The notes beneath the pieces were generated by a model. The model searched no databases. It had not been told where the DNA came from and was given only the letters and a program-made list of their open reading frames with translations. Positions 44,661-52,485 of a stretch of DNA of 64,000 nt are shown piece by piece; positions within the stretch are counted from its first letter, which is position 1; every line of letters begins with the position of its first letter. The DNA is taken from contig NZ_JACVPQ010000001.1 of assembly GCF_018881795.1 (NCBI RefSeq), forward strand, positions 1 to 64,000, read 5' to 3'. Position numbers and translations under genes: made by a program. The DNA is from Polynucleobacter sp. MWH-Jannik1A5 (GTDB taxonomy: Bacteria > Pseudomonadota > Gammaproteobacteria > Burkholderiales > Burkholderiaceae).

Positions 44661-44790
44661 GCGTGCTCTCCTGTTAAGTCTTTTATCGTTCTTAGGGCAT
44701 TAAAAATACCCCTGTTTTTAGTACGTTCATCTTAACCAAGAATTGATTTATTGCTTTGCAACATAAATTATTGAGCAGTAAGATCAAGGC

Positions 44791-45138
44791 ATGATCTCTG
44801 GCCTCGTACAAATTCTTCTCTTTCAAAGCCTTGGTGAGCTTGTCTCTAAGTTTCTACTACCCACACTACCTGGACCAGTCATCGGTTTAGTTCTTCTGGT
44901 TCTATGGCTTGTTTTACGCAAGGGAATCAATTCTGATCTGGCAATGGTTGCCGACGGCTTCAGTCAATACCTTGGCCTGCTCTTTGTCCCAGCAGCTGTT
45001 GGCGTTGTGCTATTTCTGCCCCAATTGCAAGCCAATGCATTGGCCATTATTAGCGCCCTGGTTGGTAGCGTCATACTTACCATTGCCTCTAGCGCTTTCA
45101 TCGCACGCCTACTGAGCAAGAAAGAAACTCATGAGTGA
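44791..45138 (+). CDS. lrgA: CidA/LrgA family membrane protein
   Basis: 115 residues with four predicted membrane segments (LVQILLFQSLGELVSKFLLP, LPGPVIGLVLLVLWLVLRKG, LGLLFVPAAVGVVLFLPQLQ, AIISALVGSVILTIASSAFI). The PGPVIG motif in the second is typical. LrgA/CidA proteins form holin-like pores linked to murein hydrolase control or to transport of pyruvate and other small acids. It overlaps lrgB by 8 bases. Confidence 0.88.
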   Translation: MISGLVQILLFQSLGELVSKFLLPTLPGPVIGLVLLVLWLVLRKGINSDLAMVADGFSQYLGLLFVPAAVGVVLFLPQLQANALAIISALVGSVILTIASSAFIARLLSKKETHE

Positions 45139-45859
45139 GAAGCACTCCATAGTCGAGATATGGGTCTACCTCTCAGGTAGCCCTCTGTTTGCCCTATTTA
45201 TTACCTTGGCCGCCTACCAAATTGGACTAACTATTTATAAGGCAACCCATCAGAACCCTCTAGCCAATCCAGTGGCTATTGCCATTCTGATTGTGGCGAG
45301 CATGATTCAATTTATTGAAATGCCCTACTCAACCTATTTTGAGGGCGCGCAGTTTATTCACTTCTTGCTGGGTTCGGCGACCGTCTCTTTGGCGATACCA
45401 ATTTATCGAGGGCTCAGCAGCCTTAAAGGAAGATCCGCTCCTCTGATTGCATCGCTGTGTACTGGCGGCCTAGTGTCGATCGTTAGCGCAGTGGGCATTG
45501 CTACTTTGCTTGGGGCAGACTCCAGCATCACCGGAGCTATGTATCCCAAATCAGTCACTGCACCAATTGCGATGGGTATAGCCGAGCGCATTGGCGTCTC
45601 GCCCACTCTTACTGCAATTTTTGCCGTCAGCACCGGAATCCTAGGTGCAATCTTGGCACCTTTTGTTCTCAATGCATTGGGCATGAAGGCCTGGTGGCAA
45701 AGAGGCTTCGCTATTGGCATTGGCGCACACGGCATTGGAACCTCGCGCGCGTTTAGCATTCATCCTGAAGCAGGAACCTATGCCAGCCTTGCCATGGGAA
45801 TGAACGGCGTAGTGAGCGCCGTTGCTATCCCTGTGATTTATCACTTATTTAATAAGTGA
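45131..45859 (+). CDS. lrgB: LrgB family membrane protein
   Basis: 242 residues, about seven membrane segments. LrgB hallmarks: HFLLGSATVSLAIPIYRGLS, LIASLCTGGLVSIVSAVGIA, the strongly conserved MYPKSVTAPIAMGIAERIGV, FAIGIGAHGIGTSRAF and ASLAMGMNGVVSAVAIPVI. It works with LrgA (pore or transporter pair) in the inner membrane. Converges with the aminotransferase gene on the other strand. Confidence 0.92.
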   Translation: MSEKHSIVEIWVYLSGSPLFALFITLAAYQIGLTIYKATHQNPLANPVAIAILIVASMIQFIEMPYSTYFEGAQFIHFLLGSATVSLAIPIYRGLSSLKGRSAPLIASLCTGGLVSIVSAVGIATLLGADSSITGAMYPKSVTAPIAMGIAERIGVSPTLTAIFAVSTGILGAILAPFVLNALGMKAWWQRGFAIGIGAHGIGTSRAFSIHPEAGTYASLAMGMNGVVSAVAIPVIYHLFNK

Positions 45860-45901
45860 TAGCTTGCTTGATTTCTTTGCTGTATTTCTTTGTTGATCTG
45901 A

Positions 45902-47242
45902 TTATTTAATCTGCATAGCAACATCAATCGCTTCGCCCAGAACGCTGCAGAGAAATTGCACCTCTTCTGGCGTGGAGATGAATGGAGGGCCTACAGCAAT
46001 CGCATCACCCGCTACACGCACCAACGCACCCTTCTCGATACAAGCCTCCAGGACTTTCATGGAGCGCAGACCTGGTTTACCTGGTACAGGATCCAACTCG
46101 ACAGCACCTGACAAACCAAAATTACGAATATCCAAAATTCCGGACTTACCTTTTAGTGCATGCAACCCATCTTCTAAAACAGGCTCCAGCGAACGCGCAC
46201 GATTAACCAAATCATCGGATTCAAAAATATCTAGCACTGCATGACCAGCGGCTGCAGGTATCGGATGACCTGAGTAGGTATAGCCGTGGAAGAATTCAAT
46301 GGACTGCTCTTGGCCACCATTAGTGATGATGCTTTCGTAAATATCACCACGGACAATGACGCCACCCATTGGAATGACGCCGTTTGTAATTCCCTTAGCA
46401 AAGGTAATCATGTCAGGCGTTACTCCAAAACGATCGGCTCCAAAGTTGGCGCCTAAGCGACCAAAACCAGTAATCACCTCATCAAAGATCAATAGGATGC
46501 CGTGCTTTGTACAGATTTCACGAATTTTTTGCAGGTAACCATCTGGCGGAACGATGACGCCTGTAGAGCCTTGCACGGGCTCCATAATCACTGCGGCAAT
46601 CGTATTGGCATCATGCAATGTGACAATTTTTTCAAGCTCTTCAGCCAAATGTGCGCCCCACTTTGGCTGCCCTTTTGAAAAAGCCATTTGCGAGAGATTG
46701 AGCGTATGTGGCAAGTGATCTACACCTGGCATCATCATGCTGGCAAACATTTTGCGATTGGCAACCATGCCACCGACTGATATGCCTGCAATGCCAACAC
46801 CGTGATAAGCGCGATCTCTGCCAATTAAACGTGTACGAGATGCATTACCCATGACGCGGTGATAACCAATGGCAATTTTTAATGCGGTATCGACAGCCTC
46901 TGAACCAGAGTTGGTGAAAAAGACTTTATCTAATCCCGCTGGCGCCATTTTGGCAATTCGGGCTGCTAAGCTAAATGCCGTTTCACTCGCCATCTGAAAC
47001 GCCGGGCAATAGTCCATGGTTTCAAATTGTTTTTGGATGGCTGCACCAATACGCGGATCAGCATGCCCTAATGGGGAGCACCAGAGCCCTGAAAGACCAT
47101 CAAACAGCTTACGTCCATGATCGTCGTAGTAGTAAGCTCCTTTGGCAGACTGCATGATCTTCGGATGATGCTGAAAATAGCGGTTTGGTGTGAACGGCAG
47201 CCAATAGGCTGACATATCAACTGGCTTTACAGAAGTGTCCAT
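45902..47242 (-). CDS. Class III omega-amino acid:pyruvate-type aminotransferase
   Basis: 446 residues, PLP-dependent. Motifs: YYYDDHGRKLFDGLSGLWCS, KVFFTNSGSEAVDTALKIAI, YHGVGIAGISVGGMVANRKM, VIMEPVQGSTGVIVPPDGYL, LIFDEVITGFGRLGANFGAD and the PLP lysine in TFAKGITNGVIPMGGVIV. It resembles beta-alanine/omega-amino acid:pyruvate aminotransferases, which also take putrescine-like amines. Divergent from the NTF2-like gene by about 95 bases. With the PuuB-like oxidase and gamma-glutamyltransferase nearby it suggests amine breakdown, but the substrate is inferred. Confidence 0.92.
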   Translation of the reverse strand: MDTSVKPVDMSAYWLPFTPNRYFQHHPKIMQSAKGAYYYDDHGRKLFDGLSGLWCSPLGHADPRIGAAIQKQFETMDYCPAFQMASETAFSLAARIAKMAPAGLDKVFFTNSGSEAVDTALKIAIGYHRVMGNASRTRLIGRDRAYHGVGIAGISVGGMVANRKMFASMMMPGVDHLPHTLNLSQMAFSKGQPKWGAHLAEELEKIVTLHDANTIAAVIMEPVQGSTGVIVPPDGYLQKIREICTKHGILLIFDEVITGFGRLGANFGADRFGVTPDMITFAKGITNGVIPMGGVIVRGDIYESIITNGGQEQSIEFFHGYTYSGHPIPAAAGHAVLDIFESDDLVNRARSLEPVLEDGLHALKGKSGILDIRNFGLSGAVELDPVPGKPGLRSMKVLEACIEKGALVRVAGDAIAVGPPFISTPEEVQFLCSVLGEAIDVAMQIK

Positions 47243-47335
47243 GCTTGTCTCATATGTGTTTATTAGATTTATTCGATACTATAGCAATCAAACCGAATTT
47301 CATTGATCACCCTCATGAATTAAGCAATAAGCCCT

Positions 47336-47737
47336 ATGTCAAACACTAAAGACCCAGTTACCGTTGCCACCTTAGCCGCCTTCAGCGCCGCCTGGAATCG
47401 TCACGATATCGATTCTCTGATGAGCTTTATGAGTGATGACTGCGTTTTTCAAACCGCTGCTGGCCCTGAATCCTACGGTGCACGCCATGAAGGCCCTTCA
47501 GCAGTCAAAGCAGCATTTGAGAGCGCTTGGATCAACTTCCCGGATGCTCAGTGGATTCATGATCGACATTTTGTGCATGAGAACTTTGGGGTCTCTGGGT
47601 GGACGTTTACCGGCACAGCAGCCGACGGATCACGAGTGGAAGCTGATGGAGTAGATGTTTTTACTTTCAAAGATGGCAAGATTCAATTAAAGAATGTCTT
47701 TCGCAAGAATCGCCCGAATTTACCGGCAGCAAAATAA
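47336..47737 (+). CDS. NTF2/SnoaL-like fold protein
   Basis: 133 residues with the cone-like SnoaL fold: LAAFSAAWNRHDIDSLMSFM, SDDCVFQTAAGPESYGARHE, GPSAVKAAFESAWINFPDAQ, SGWTFTGTAADGSRVEADGV and DVFTFKDGKIQLKNVFRKNR. These small proteins hold or isomerise hydrophobic or polar small molecules; no substrate is evident. It is 26 bases before the FAD oxidase gene and probably in the same operon. Confidence 0.88.
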   Translation: MSNTKDPVTVATLAAFSAAWNRHDIDSLMSFMSDDCVFQTAAGPESYGARHEGPSAVKAAFESAWINFPDAQWIHDRHFVHENFGVSGWTFTGTAADGSRVEADGVDVFTFKDGKIQLKNVFRKNRPNLPAAK

Positions 47738-47765
47738 TTGGGAATGCCCTAGACTAATTCCCAAT
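47737..47765 (+). repeat. Perfect 9-bp inverted repeat at the start codon of the FAD oxidase gene
   Basis: ATTGGGAAT, 11-base loop, ATTCCCAAT. The right arm includes the first two bases of the ATG at 47764. No normal Shine-Dalgarno lies in the loop or right arm. In mRNA the hairpin would mask the initiation site. It also starts at the last base of the upstream stop codon. Confidence 0.55.
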
Positions 47766-49149
47766 GAAATACGACCCGCTTTATGATCCCCTCACCTCCC
47801 AAAACCCAGGGACAGGTCGAGACTATGCGCCAAGTTACTGGGTAGCAAGCGCCGGCACACCTCCGCCTAATGATGGGCCCGTCACTCAAGACTTTGATAC
47901 CGACGTTGTCGTAATTGGCTCAGGATCAACCGGGGTTTCAACTGCACTGTACTTAGCACAAGAGCATGGCATCAAGGCAGTCATTCTGGAAGCTAACCAA
48001 ACTGCTTGGGGTTGCTCTAGCAGAAGCGGTGGTCAAGGACAAAATGCCAGCGGTCGTTTATCTCGCTCTCAATGGATAGAGCGCTGGGGTTTAGATACCG
48101 CTAAAAAACTTGATCGAGAGATTTACACCGGCTTTGAAAACTTCAAAGAGTTAGTGAGTCAAATTGATTGTGATGCCACTGATGGCGGTCACTTATACGT
48201 TGCCCATCGCCCAGAGAAAATGACTTACCTTCAGAATGAAGCGAAAGTTAGAAAAGAAGTGTTTGGCTACGATCCACTCCTCATGAGTGCGCAAGAGCTC
48301 AGAGAACAATACTGCGACGATCGTGATGCTGCTGGAGCACTTCTAGAGCGTGAAGGCGTTGGCATTCATCCACTGAAATTTACCTATGGATTGCTTCGGA
48401 AAGCGCAAAGCTTAGGGGTCAAGATCTACACCAGCAGCCCGGTTGAGTCTTGGGAAACAATCAATGGCGTTCATCACATCCGAACTCCAGGCGGCATTGT
48501 TCGCGCCAAGCGGATTGCCATCTGCACTGGCGGCTATGGCATGCAGGGCTTAAAGCCCATCAAAAATCGCATCCTTCCTATTCTGTCAAATTCAGTAGTG
48601 ACCAGACCGCTGACTGATGCAGAGATAGCAGCATGTAATTTTCGTTCGCACACTTTCTTAACGGATACACGCACACTGCGTTTTTATTACCGCTTACTGA
48701 AAGACAATCGTTTGCAGTTAGGTAGTCGTAGCTCCATTAGTGGTGCCGATGCAAATGCCCCAGAACATCTCAAACTATTAACAGATGCTATCGCCAGAAA
48801 GTTTCCACCACTTGCAGGTATTCAGATTGATTACTCCTGGTGGGGATGGGTTGATGTCAGCCATGACATGATGCCTCGTATCACTCAACCTGATCCCAAG
48901 CAAATGGTATGGCACGCTTTAGGCTATGGTGGTAATGGCGTCTCCTTCTCTACCTGGGCTGGCAAACGTTTGGCCGAACTAGTTGCTGGAAGCAAAGTTA
49001 ATTCTGAAGTGTTTAAGTTACCGATTTATAACTCCCCTCTCGAATTTCCTAATCTCTTTGGACAAGTACGCTCAGAGGCGCTGGCTCCATTTAGAAGATT
49101 GGGGCAAAGTTTTCTCTATAAGTGGTATTGGCTCAAAGATGAAAAATAA
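47764..49149 (+). CDS. FAD-dependent amine oxidoreductase, gamma-glutamylputrescine oxidase-like
   Basis: 461 residues of the DAO/GlpO-like family. Rossmann motif VVVIGSGSTGVSTALYLAQE then GIKAVILEANQTAWGCSSRS; further motifs GGQGQNASGRLSRSQWIERW (family QN-x-G loop), VGIHPLKFTYGLLRKAQSLG, AICTGGYGMQGLKPIKNRIL and, near the C-terminus, GYGGNGVSFSTWAGKRLAEL. N-terminal YWVASAGTPPP resembles PuuB-like enzymes. Expected to oxidise a secondary amine to an imine/aldehyde. The start codon lies in a hairpin arm. The frame of the next gene overlaps its 3' end. Confidence 0.9.
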   Translation: MKYDPLYDPLTSQNPGTGRDYAPSYWVASAGTPPPNDGPVTQDFDTDVVVIGSGSTGVSTALYLAQEHGIKAVILEANQTAWGCSSRSGGQGQNASGRLSRSQWIERWGLDTAKKLDREIYTGFENFKELVSQIDCDATDGGHLYVAHRPEKMTYLQNEAKVRKEVFGYDPLLMSAQELREQYCDDRDAAGALLEREGVGIHPLKFTYGLLRKAQSLGVKIYTSSPVESWETINGVHHIRTPGGIVRAKRIAICTGGYGMQGLKPIKNRILPILSNSVVTRPLTDAEIAACNFRSHTFLTDTRTLRFYYRLLKDNRLQLGSRSSISGADANAPEHLKLLTDAIARKFPPLAGIQIDYSWWGWVDVSHDMMPRITQPDPKQMVWHALGYGGNGVSFSTWAGKRLAELVAGSKVNSEVFKLPIYNSPLEFPNLFGQVRSEALAPFRRLGQSFLYKWYWLKDEK

Positions 49150-49192
49150 TCCTCTCACTCAAAAATTCAACTCACACTCTACAAAGGCACCC

Positions 49193-50173
49193 ATGAATCT
49201 CATTCATCGCATCGTCTTCGGCATCACTGCTGCTCTTGGCTTAGTCAATGTCGGCATTGCAGCACCCGATACTGATTGGCCTAAAAAACCGATTCAAATG
49301 ATTCTCTCTTTCCCTGCAGGAGGCTCAACCGATGTCTTTGCACGTAGTATTGCTGCACCATTGGGAGATGCCTTAGGTCAGGCAGTAGTTATTGAAAATA
49401 AACCCGGCGGTGGCGGAATGATTGGTATGACTGCCGCAGCCAAAGCAAACCCGGATGGCTATACCGTTCACTTCAGCGCCTTAACAAATCAGGCAATTGC
49501 CCAAGCGCTTTTTGCTAACCCACCCTTTTCCTTGCAAAAAGACTTTGTTTCCGTTGCTTTAGTGGGTTCAGTACCTCACGTCTTAGAAGTAAACCCCAGT
49601 GTTCCTGCCAAAAATATGACCGAACTGATTGCATTCATTAAATCCAAGAATGGCAACTTTAATTACGCCTCACAAGGCAATGGCACGCTATCCCATCTAG
49701 AGTCTCAATTATTTATGCAGCGTATCGGCGCCACTGGAGTGCATATTCCCTATAAAGGCAGCAGCTTTGCATTGCCCGATTTAATCGCTGGTAACACCTT
49801 GATGATGTTTGATAGCATCACCGCATCCTTGCCGCATATTCAAAGTGGCAAGCTAAGACCGATTGCAATTGCCTCTTCAGAGCGCTCACCTTTGATGCCA
49901 AACGTTCCTACGTTTGAGCAAGATGGTATGAAAAAATTTGATGTAGAGAATTTATTTGCTATCTACGCACCTAAGGGAACTTCACCTGCAATAGTTGCAC
50001 GCCTAGAAAGAGAAATTCGCAAGATTCTGACAAACCCAGACTTTAAAACGAAGTTAGCCAATCAAGGTATCCACCCTCAGTTTGCGAATTCAGAAAAATT
50101 AGCTGAGATCACCATTGCTGAACATGAAAAATGGGCCAAGATTGTGAAGGCCTCTAATATTAAGATTGATTGA
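49193..50173 (+). CDS. Bug-type tripartite tricarboxylate transporter substrate-binding protein
   Basis: About 326 residues from ATG 49193 (AAAGG Shine-Dalgarno), chosen for its signal peptide MNLIHRIVFGITAALGLVNV cut near IAA-P; a longer frame reaches 48983 but lies inside the previous gene. Bug family motifs: WPKKPIQMILSFPAGGSTDV, GGGMIGMTAAAKANPDGYT, NYASQGNGTLSHLESQLFMQ, HIPYKGSSFALPDLIAGNTL and FDVENLFAIYAPKGTSPAIV. It binds a small carboxylate or amino-acid-like ligand in the periplasm; the permease genes (tctAB) are not here. Sits between the FAD oxidase and gamma-glutamyltransferase genes. Confidence 0.93.
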   Translation: MNLIHRIVFGITAALGLVNVGIAAPDTDWPKKPIQMILSFPAGGSTDVFARSIAAPLGDALGQAVVIENKPGGGGMIGMTAAAKANPDGYTVHFSALTNQAIAQALFANPPFSLQKDFVSVALVGSVPHVLEVNPSVPAKNMTELIAFIKSKNGNFNYASQGNGTLSHLESQLFMQRIGATGVHIPYKGSSFALPDLIAGNTLMMFDSITASLPHIQSGKLRPIAIASSERSPLMPNVPTFEQDGMKKFDVENLFAIYAPKGTSPAIVARLEREIRKILTNPDFKTKLANQGIHPQFANSEKLAEITIAEHEKWAKIVKASNIKID

Positions 50174-50219
50174 TTAATTCATTCATTCGTAACCGCATTT
50201 CATAACTAGAAGACTCGCT

Positions 50220-51809
50220 ATGTTGATTTCCCCTCCCTTTGGTGGTGGCCGCGCTCCGGTACTAGCCAGAAATACCGTTGCTAGCTCTCAACCGCTAGCA
50301 ACTCAAGCTGGTATCGAAGCTTTGCAAAATGGTGGCAATGCAGTGGATGCTGCGTTGGCAACTGCCATCACCCTTACCGTTGTCGAACCCACGATGAATG
50401 GCTTAGGCGGTGATGGTTTTGCCATTCTGTGGGATGGAAAGAAGCTGCATGGCTTAAATGCTTCTGGTCGTGCTCCTGCCGCATGGAAGCCGGAGTATTT
50501 TGCTGGTAAATCGGCGATGGATTTAATCGGCTGGAATACGGTCACAGTTCCAGGTATGGTTGCAGGATGGATTGATCTCTCCAGAAAATTTGGCAAGCTA
50601 CCATTTGCCCAATTATTCAAACGCGCAATTGATTACGCTGAAAATGGTTTTCCAGTATCTCCGGTAATTGCACGTCAATGGCGCGAAGCAATTCCGATCC
50701 TGAAGAATCAGCCTGGCTTTTCTGAGTCATTCTTAATTGATGGCAAATCACCACAGGCAGGTCAAATCTGGAAATACCCCGCACAAGCCAAAACCCTAAA
50801 AGAAATTGCGGCGACAGAAGGCGAATCCTTCTATAAAGGTCCACTCGCTCAGAGCATGGTCGACTTTGCTCAAGCTACTGGTGGCTGCTTCACTATGCAA
50901 GACTTTGCCAACAATCAATCAGAATGGGTTGAGCCCCTTGCCTTTGACTACGGCGACTACACCCTCCATGAAATCCCCCCGAATGGCTCTGGAATAGCAG
51001 CGCAAATCGCTTTAGGTATTTTGCAAGCAGCGAATGTAAAGCAATACCCTGCCAACTCTGCGCAGCGTATCCATTTGCAAATTGAAGCGATGCGCATGGC
51101 CTTTGCCGATGTGTATGCCTATGTTTCTGATGCGCGCTCAATGGAAATGCCTGTTACTAGCTTGTTAGATAGAGATTACCTGGCAAATCGCGCCTCAATG
51201 ATTAATCATAATCAAGCAGGAAGCTATGGTGCTGGCGACCCTCACTCTGGTGGCACTGTGTATTTATGCGCTGCCGATGAATCCGGCATGATGATTTCTT
51301 ATATTCAATCGAATTTCAAAGGCTTTGGCTCTGGCGTAGTCGCACCGGGTGGTATTGCTTTTCATAATCGCGGCATGAGCTTCAGATTAGAAGATGGGCA
51401 CCCCAATCAAGTGGCGCCAGGTAAGCGTCCATTCCATACAATTCTTCCAGCATTCCTGACCAAAGACGGCAAGCCCACGATGGCATTTGGCGTGATGGGT
51501 GGCAATATGCAACCTCAGGGTCATATCCAGTTTGTGATGCGCTTTGTTGATGAATATCTCAACCCTCAAGCTTGTTCAGATGCGCCCCGCTGGCGGATTG
51601 ATGATTTAGGTAAGCTGACAGTTGAAGCCTCAATGCCAGCAAGTGTTGTTGAGGGCTTAAAAGCCCTAGGCCATGAAGTGGCTGTGCAGCCTGCTAACAG
51701 CTTAGATTTTGGTAGCGCACAAGCGATTGCCAAGTTAAGCGAAGATGTAGATTCAGCCTATATTGCTGGTAGCGATCATCGCCGAGACGGATTGGCTGCT
51801 GGTTTTTAA
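50220..51809 (+). CDS. ggt: Gamma-glutamyltransferase / gamma-glutamyl hydrolase
   Basis: 529 residues, N-terminal nucleophile hydrolase. Family motifs: VASSQPLATQAGIEALQNGG, NAVDAALATAITLTVVEPTM, NGLGGDGFAILWDGKKLHGL and, at the self-cleavage site, DPHSGGTVYLCAADESGMMI with the catalytic threonine. Then NFKGFGSGVVAPGGIAFHNR, RPFHTILPAFLTKDGKPTMA, FGVMGGNMQPQGHIQFVMRF. No clear signal peptide, so possibly cytoplasmic. It removes or transfers gamma-glutamyl groups; placed with the PuuB-like oxidase it would recover glutamate from gamma-glutamylated products. Ends five bases before mazF on the other strand. Confidence 0.92.
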   Translation: MLISPPFGGGRAPVLARNTVASSQPLATQAGIEALQNGGNAVDAALATAITLTVVEPTMNGLGGDGFAILWDGKKLHGLNASGRAPAAWKPEYFAGKSAMDLIGWNTVTVPGMVAGWIDLSRKFGKLPFAQLFKRAIDYAENGFPVSPVIARQWREAIPILKNQPGFSESFLIDGKSPQAGQIWKYPAQAKTLKEIAATEGESFYKGPLAQSMVDFAQATGGCFTMQDFANNQSEWVEPLAFDYGDYTLHEIPPNGSGIAAQIALGILQAANVKQYPANSAQRIHLQIEAMRMAFADVYAYVSDARSMEMPVTSLLDRDYLANRASMINHNQAGSYGAGDPHSGGTVYLCAADESGMMISYIQSNFKGFGSGVVAPGGIAFHNRGMSFRLEDGHPNQVAPGKRPFHTILPAFLTKDGKPTMAFGVMGGNMQPQGHIQFVMRFVDEYLNPQACSDAPRWRIDDLGKLTVEASMPASVVEGLKALGHEVAVQPANSLDFGSAQAIAKLSEDVDSAYIAGSDHRRDGLAAGF

Positions 51810-51813
51810 TTTA

Positions 51814-52134
51814 CTAAAGAGCGAAAGCTTCCTGTAAAACGCTAAGACTTGCAGATAAAGTCTTGGGATTGCTCTTCCCAATTTTCTTAACGAGGCGCAA
51901 TTTATCTATGGATCTAATTTGATCTAAAAGAATCAGTCCTTTTTTACCGTCATGTGTAATGGGAACTCGAAACCCTGCGGGCCTACCCTTGGTGGTCATT
52001 GGCGCTACGATAACTGTTCGTAAATGGTCGTTTAACTCTTGCGGTGAAACCACAATACAGGGTCTTGTTTTTTTAATTTCACTGCCAATCGTTGGATCCA
52101 AGTTGATAAGCCATATCTCGCCGCGGGACACCAT
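51814..52134 (-). CDS. mazF: MazF/PemK-type endoribonuclease toxin
   Basis: About 106 residues from ATG 52134 (frame extends to 52152, overlapping mazE). Classic start VSRGEIWLINLDPTIGSEIK followed by KTRPCIVVSPQELNDHLRTV, VIVAPMTTKGRPAGFRVPIT, and LILLDQIRSIDKLRLVKKIG. The family cuts mRNA at specific sequences unless bound by MazE. The downstream end lies five bases from ggt, convergent. All landmarks are intact, so it is probably active. Confidence 0.93.
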   Translation of the reverse strand: MVSRGEIWLINLDPTIGSEIKKTRPCIVVSPQELNDHLRTVIVAPMTTKGRPAGFRVPITHDGKKGLILLDQIRSIDKLRLVKKIGKSNPKTLSASLSVLQEAFAL

Positions 52135-52139
52135 GCTTT

Positions 52140-52430
52140 TTACCAAACCCAATCTCCATCTTCCTCGTTTGCAAAGTCACCGAGAACCAATTCATCCTCT
52201 CCTGCCCTGACAAGGTTTTGTGCATCCCGAGCCCAATGTTCACGCAATATATTTTTTGGCTTGCTGAGGATAATTTTTTCGCCGTCAACTGCCATCTCAA
52301 CAACCCCCTCAATCCCAGATTGCTCAAGAATAATCTTTGGAATAACCACACCCTTAGAGTTACCAACAGGTCGTATAGCTATTTGCAAAGGCGCGTTTGC
52401 TTGTTGAGGAGATTTATGACTTTTATTCAT
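52140..52430 (-). CDS. mazE: MazE/AbrB-type antitoxin
   Basis: 96 residues with the AbrB/MazE swapped-hairpin fold: LQIAIRPVGNSKGVVIPKII, LEQSGIEGVVEMAVDGEKII, then an acidic flexible tail (GEDELVLGDFANEEDGDWVW) that would thread onto MazF. Stop lies 5 bases before the mazF ATG. Such proteins repress their own promoter; a 9-1-9 palindrome overlaps the -10 region directly before its start codon. Confidence 0.92.
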   Translation of the reverse strand: MNKSHKSPQQANAPLQIAIRPVGNSKGVVIPKIILEQSGIEGVVEMAVDGEKIILSKPKNILREHWARDAQNLVRAGEDELVLGDFANEEDGDWVW

Positions 52431-52431
52431 A

Positions 52432-52450
52432 GTAATAACAATGTTATTAC
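52432..52450. promoter_or_regulatory. Perfect 9-1-9 palindrome, likely mazEF operator
   Basis: GTAATAACA, one central base, TGTTATTAC, starting two bases from the mazE ATG. It overlaps the -10 box and the ribosome-binding region, so it could act in DNA (autorepression by MazE/MazEF) and fold in RNA. Its geometry matches that of the 16548-16566 operator, though the sequence differs. Confidence 0.75.
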
Positions 52451-52469
52451 ATTAAAAACGGCAAGTCAA
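52441..52469 (-). promoter_or_regulatory. Sigma-70-like promoter of mazEF
   Basis: Minus strand: -35 TTGACT (52469-52464), 17-base spacer, -10 TAACAT (52446-52441), the latter inside the palindrome. The transcription start would fall next to the mazE ATG, implying a leaderless or very short leader. Confidence 0.45.
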
Positions 52470-52485
52470 ATAGACTCAAATACCC

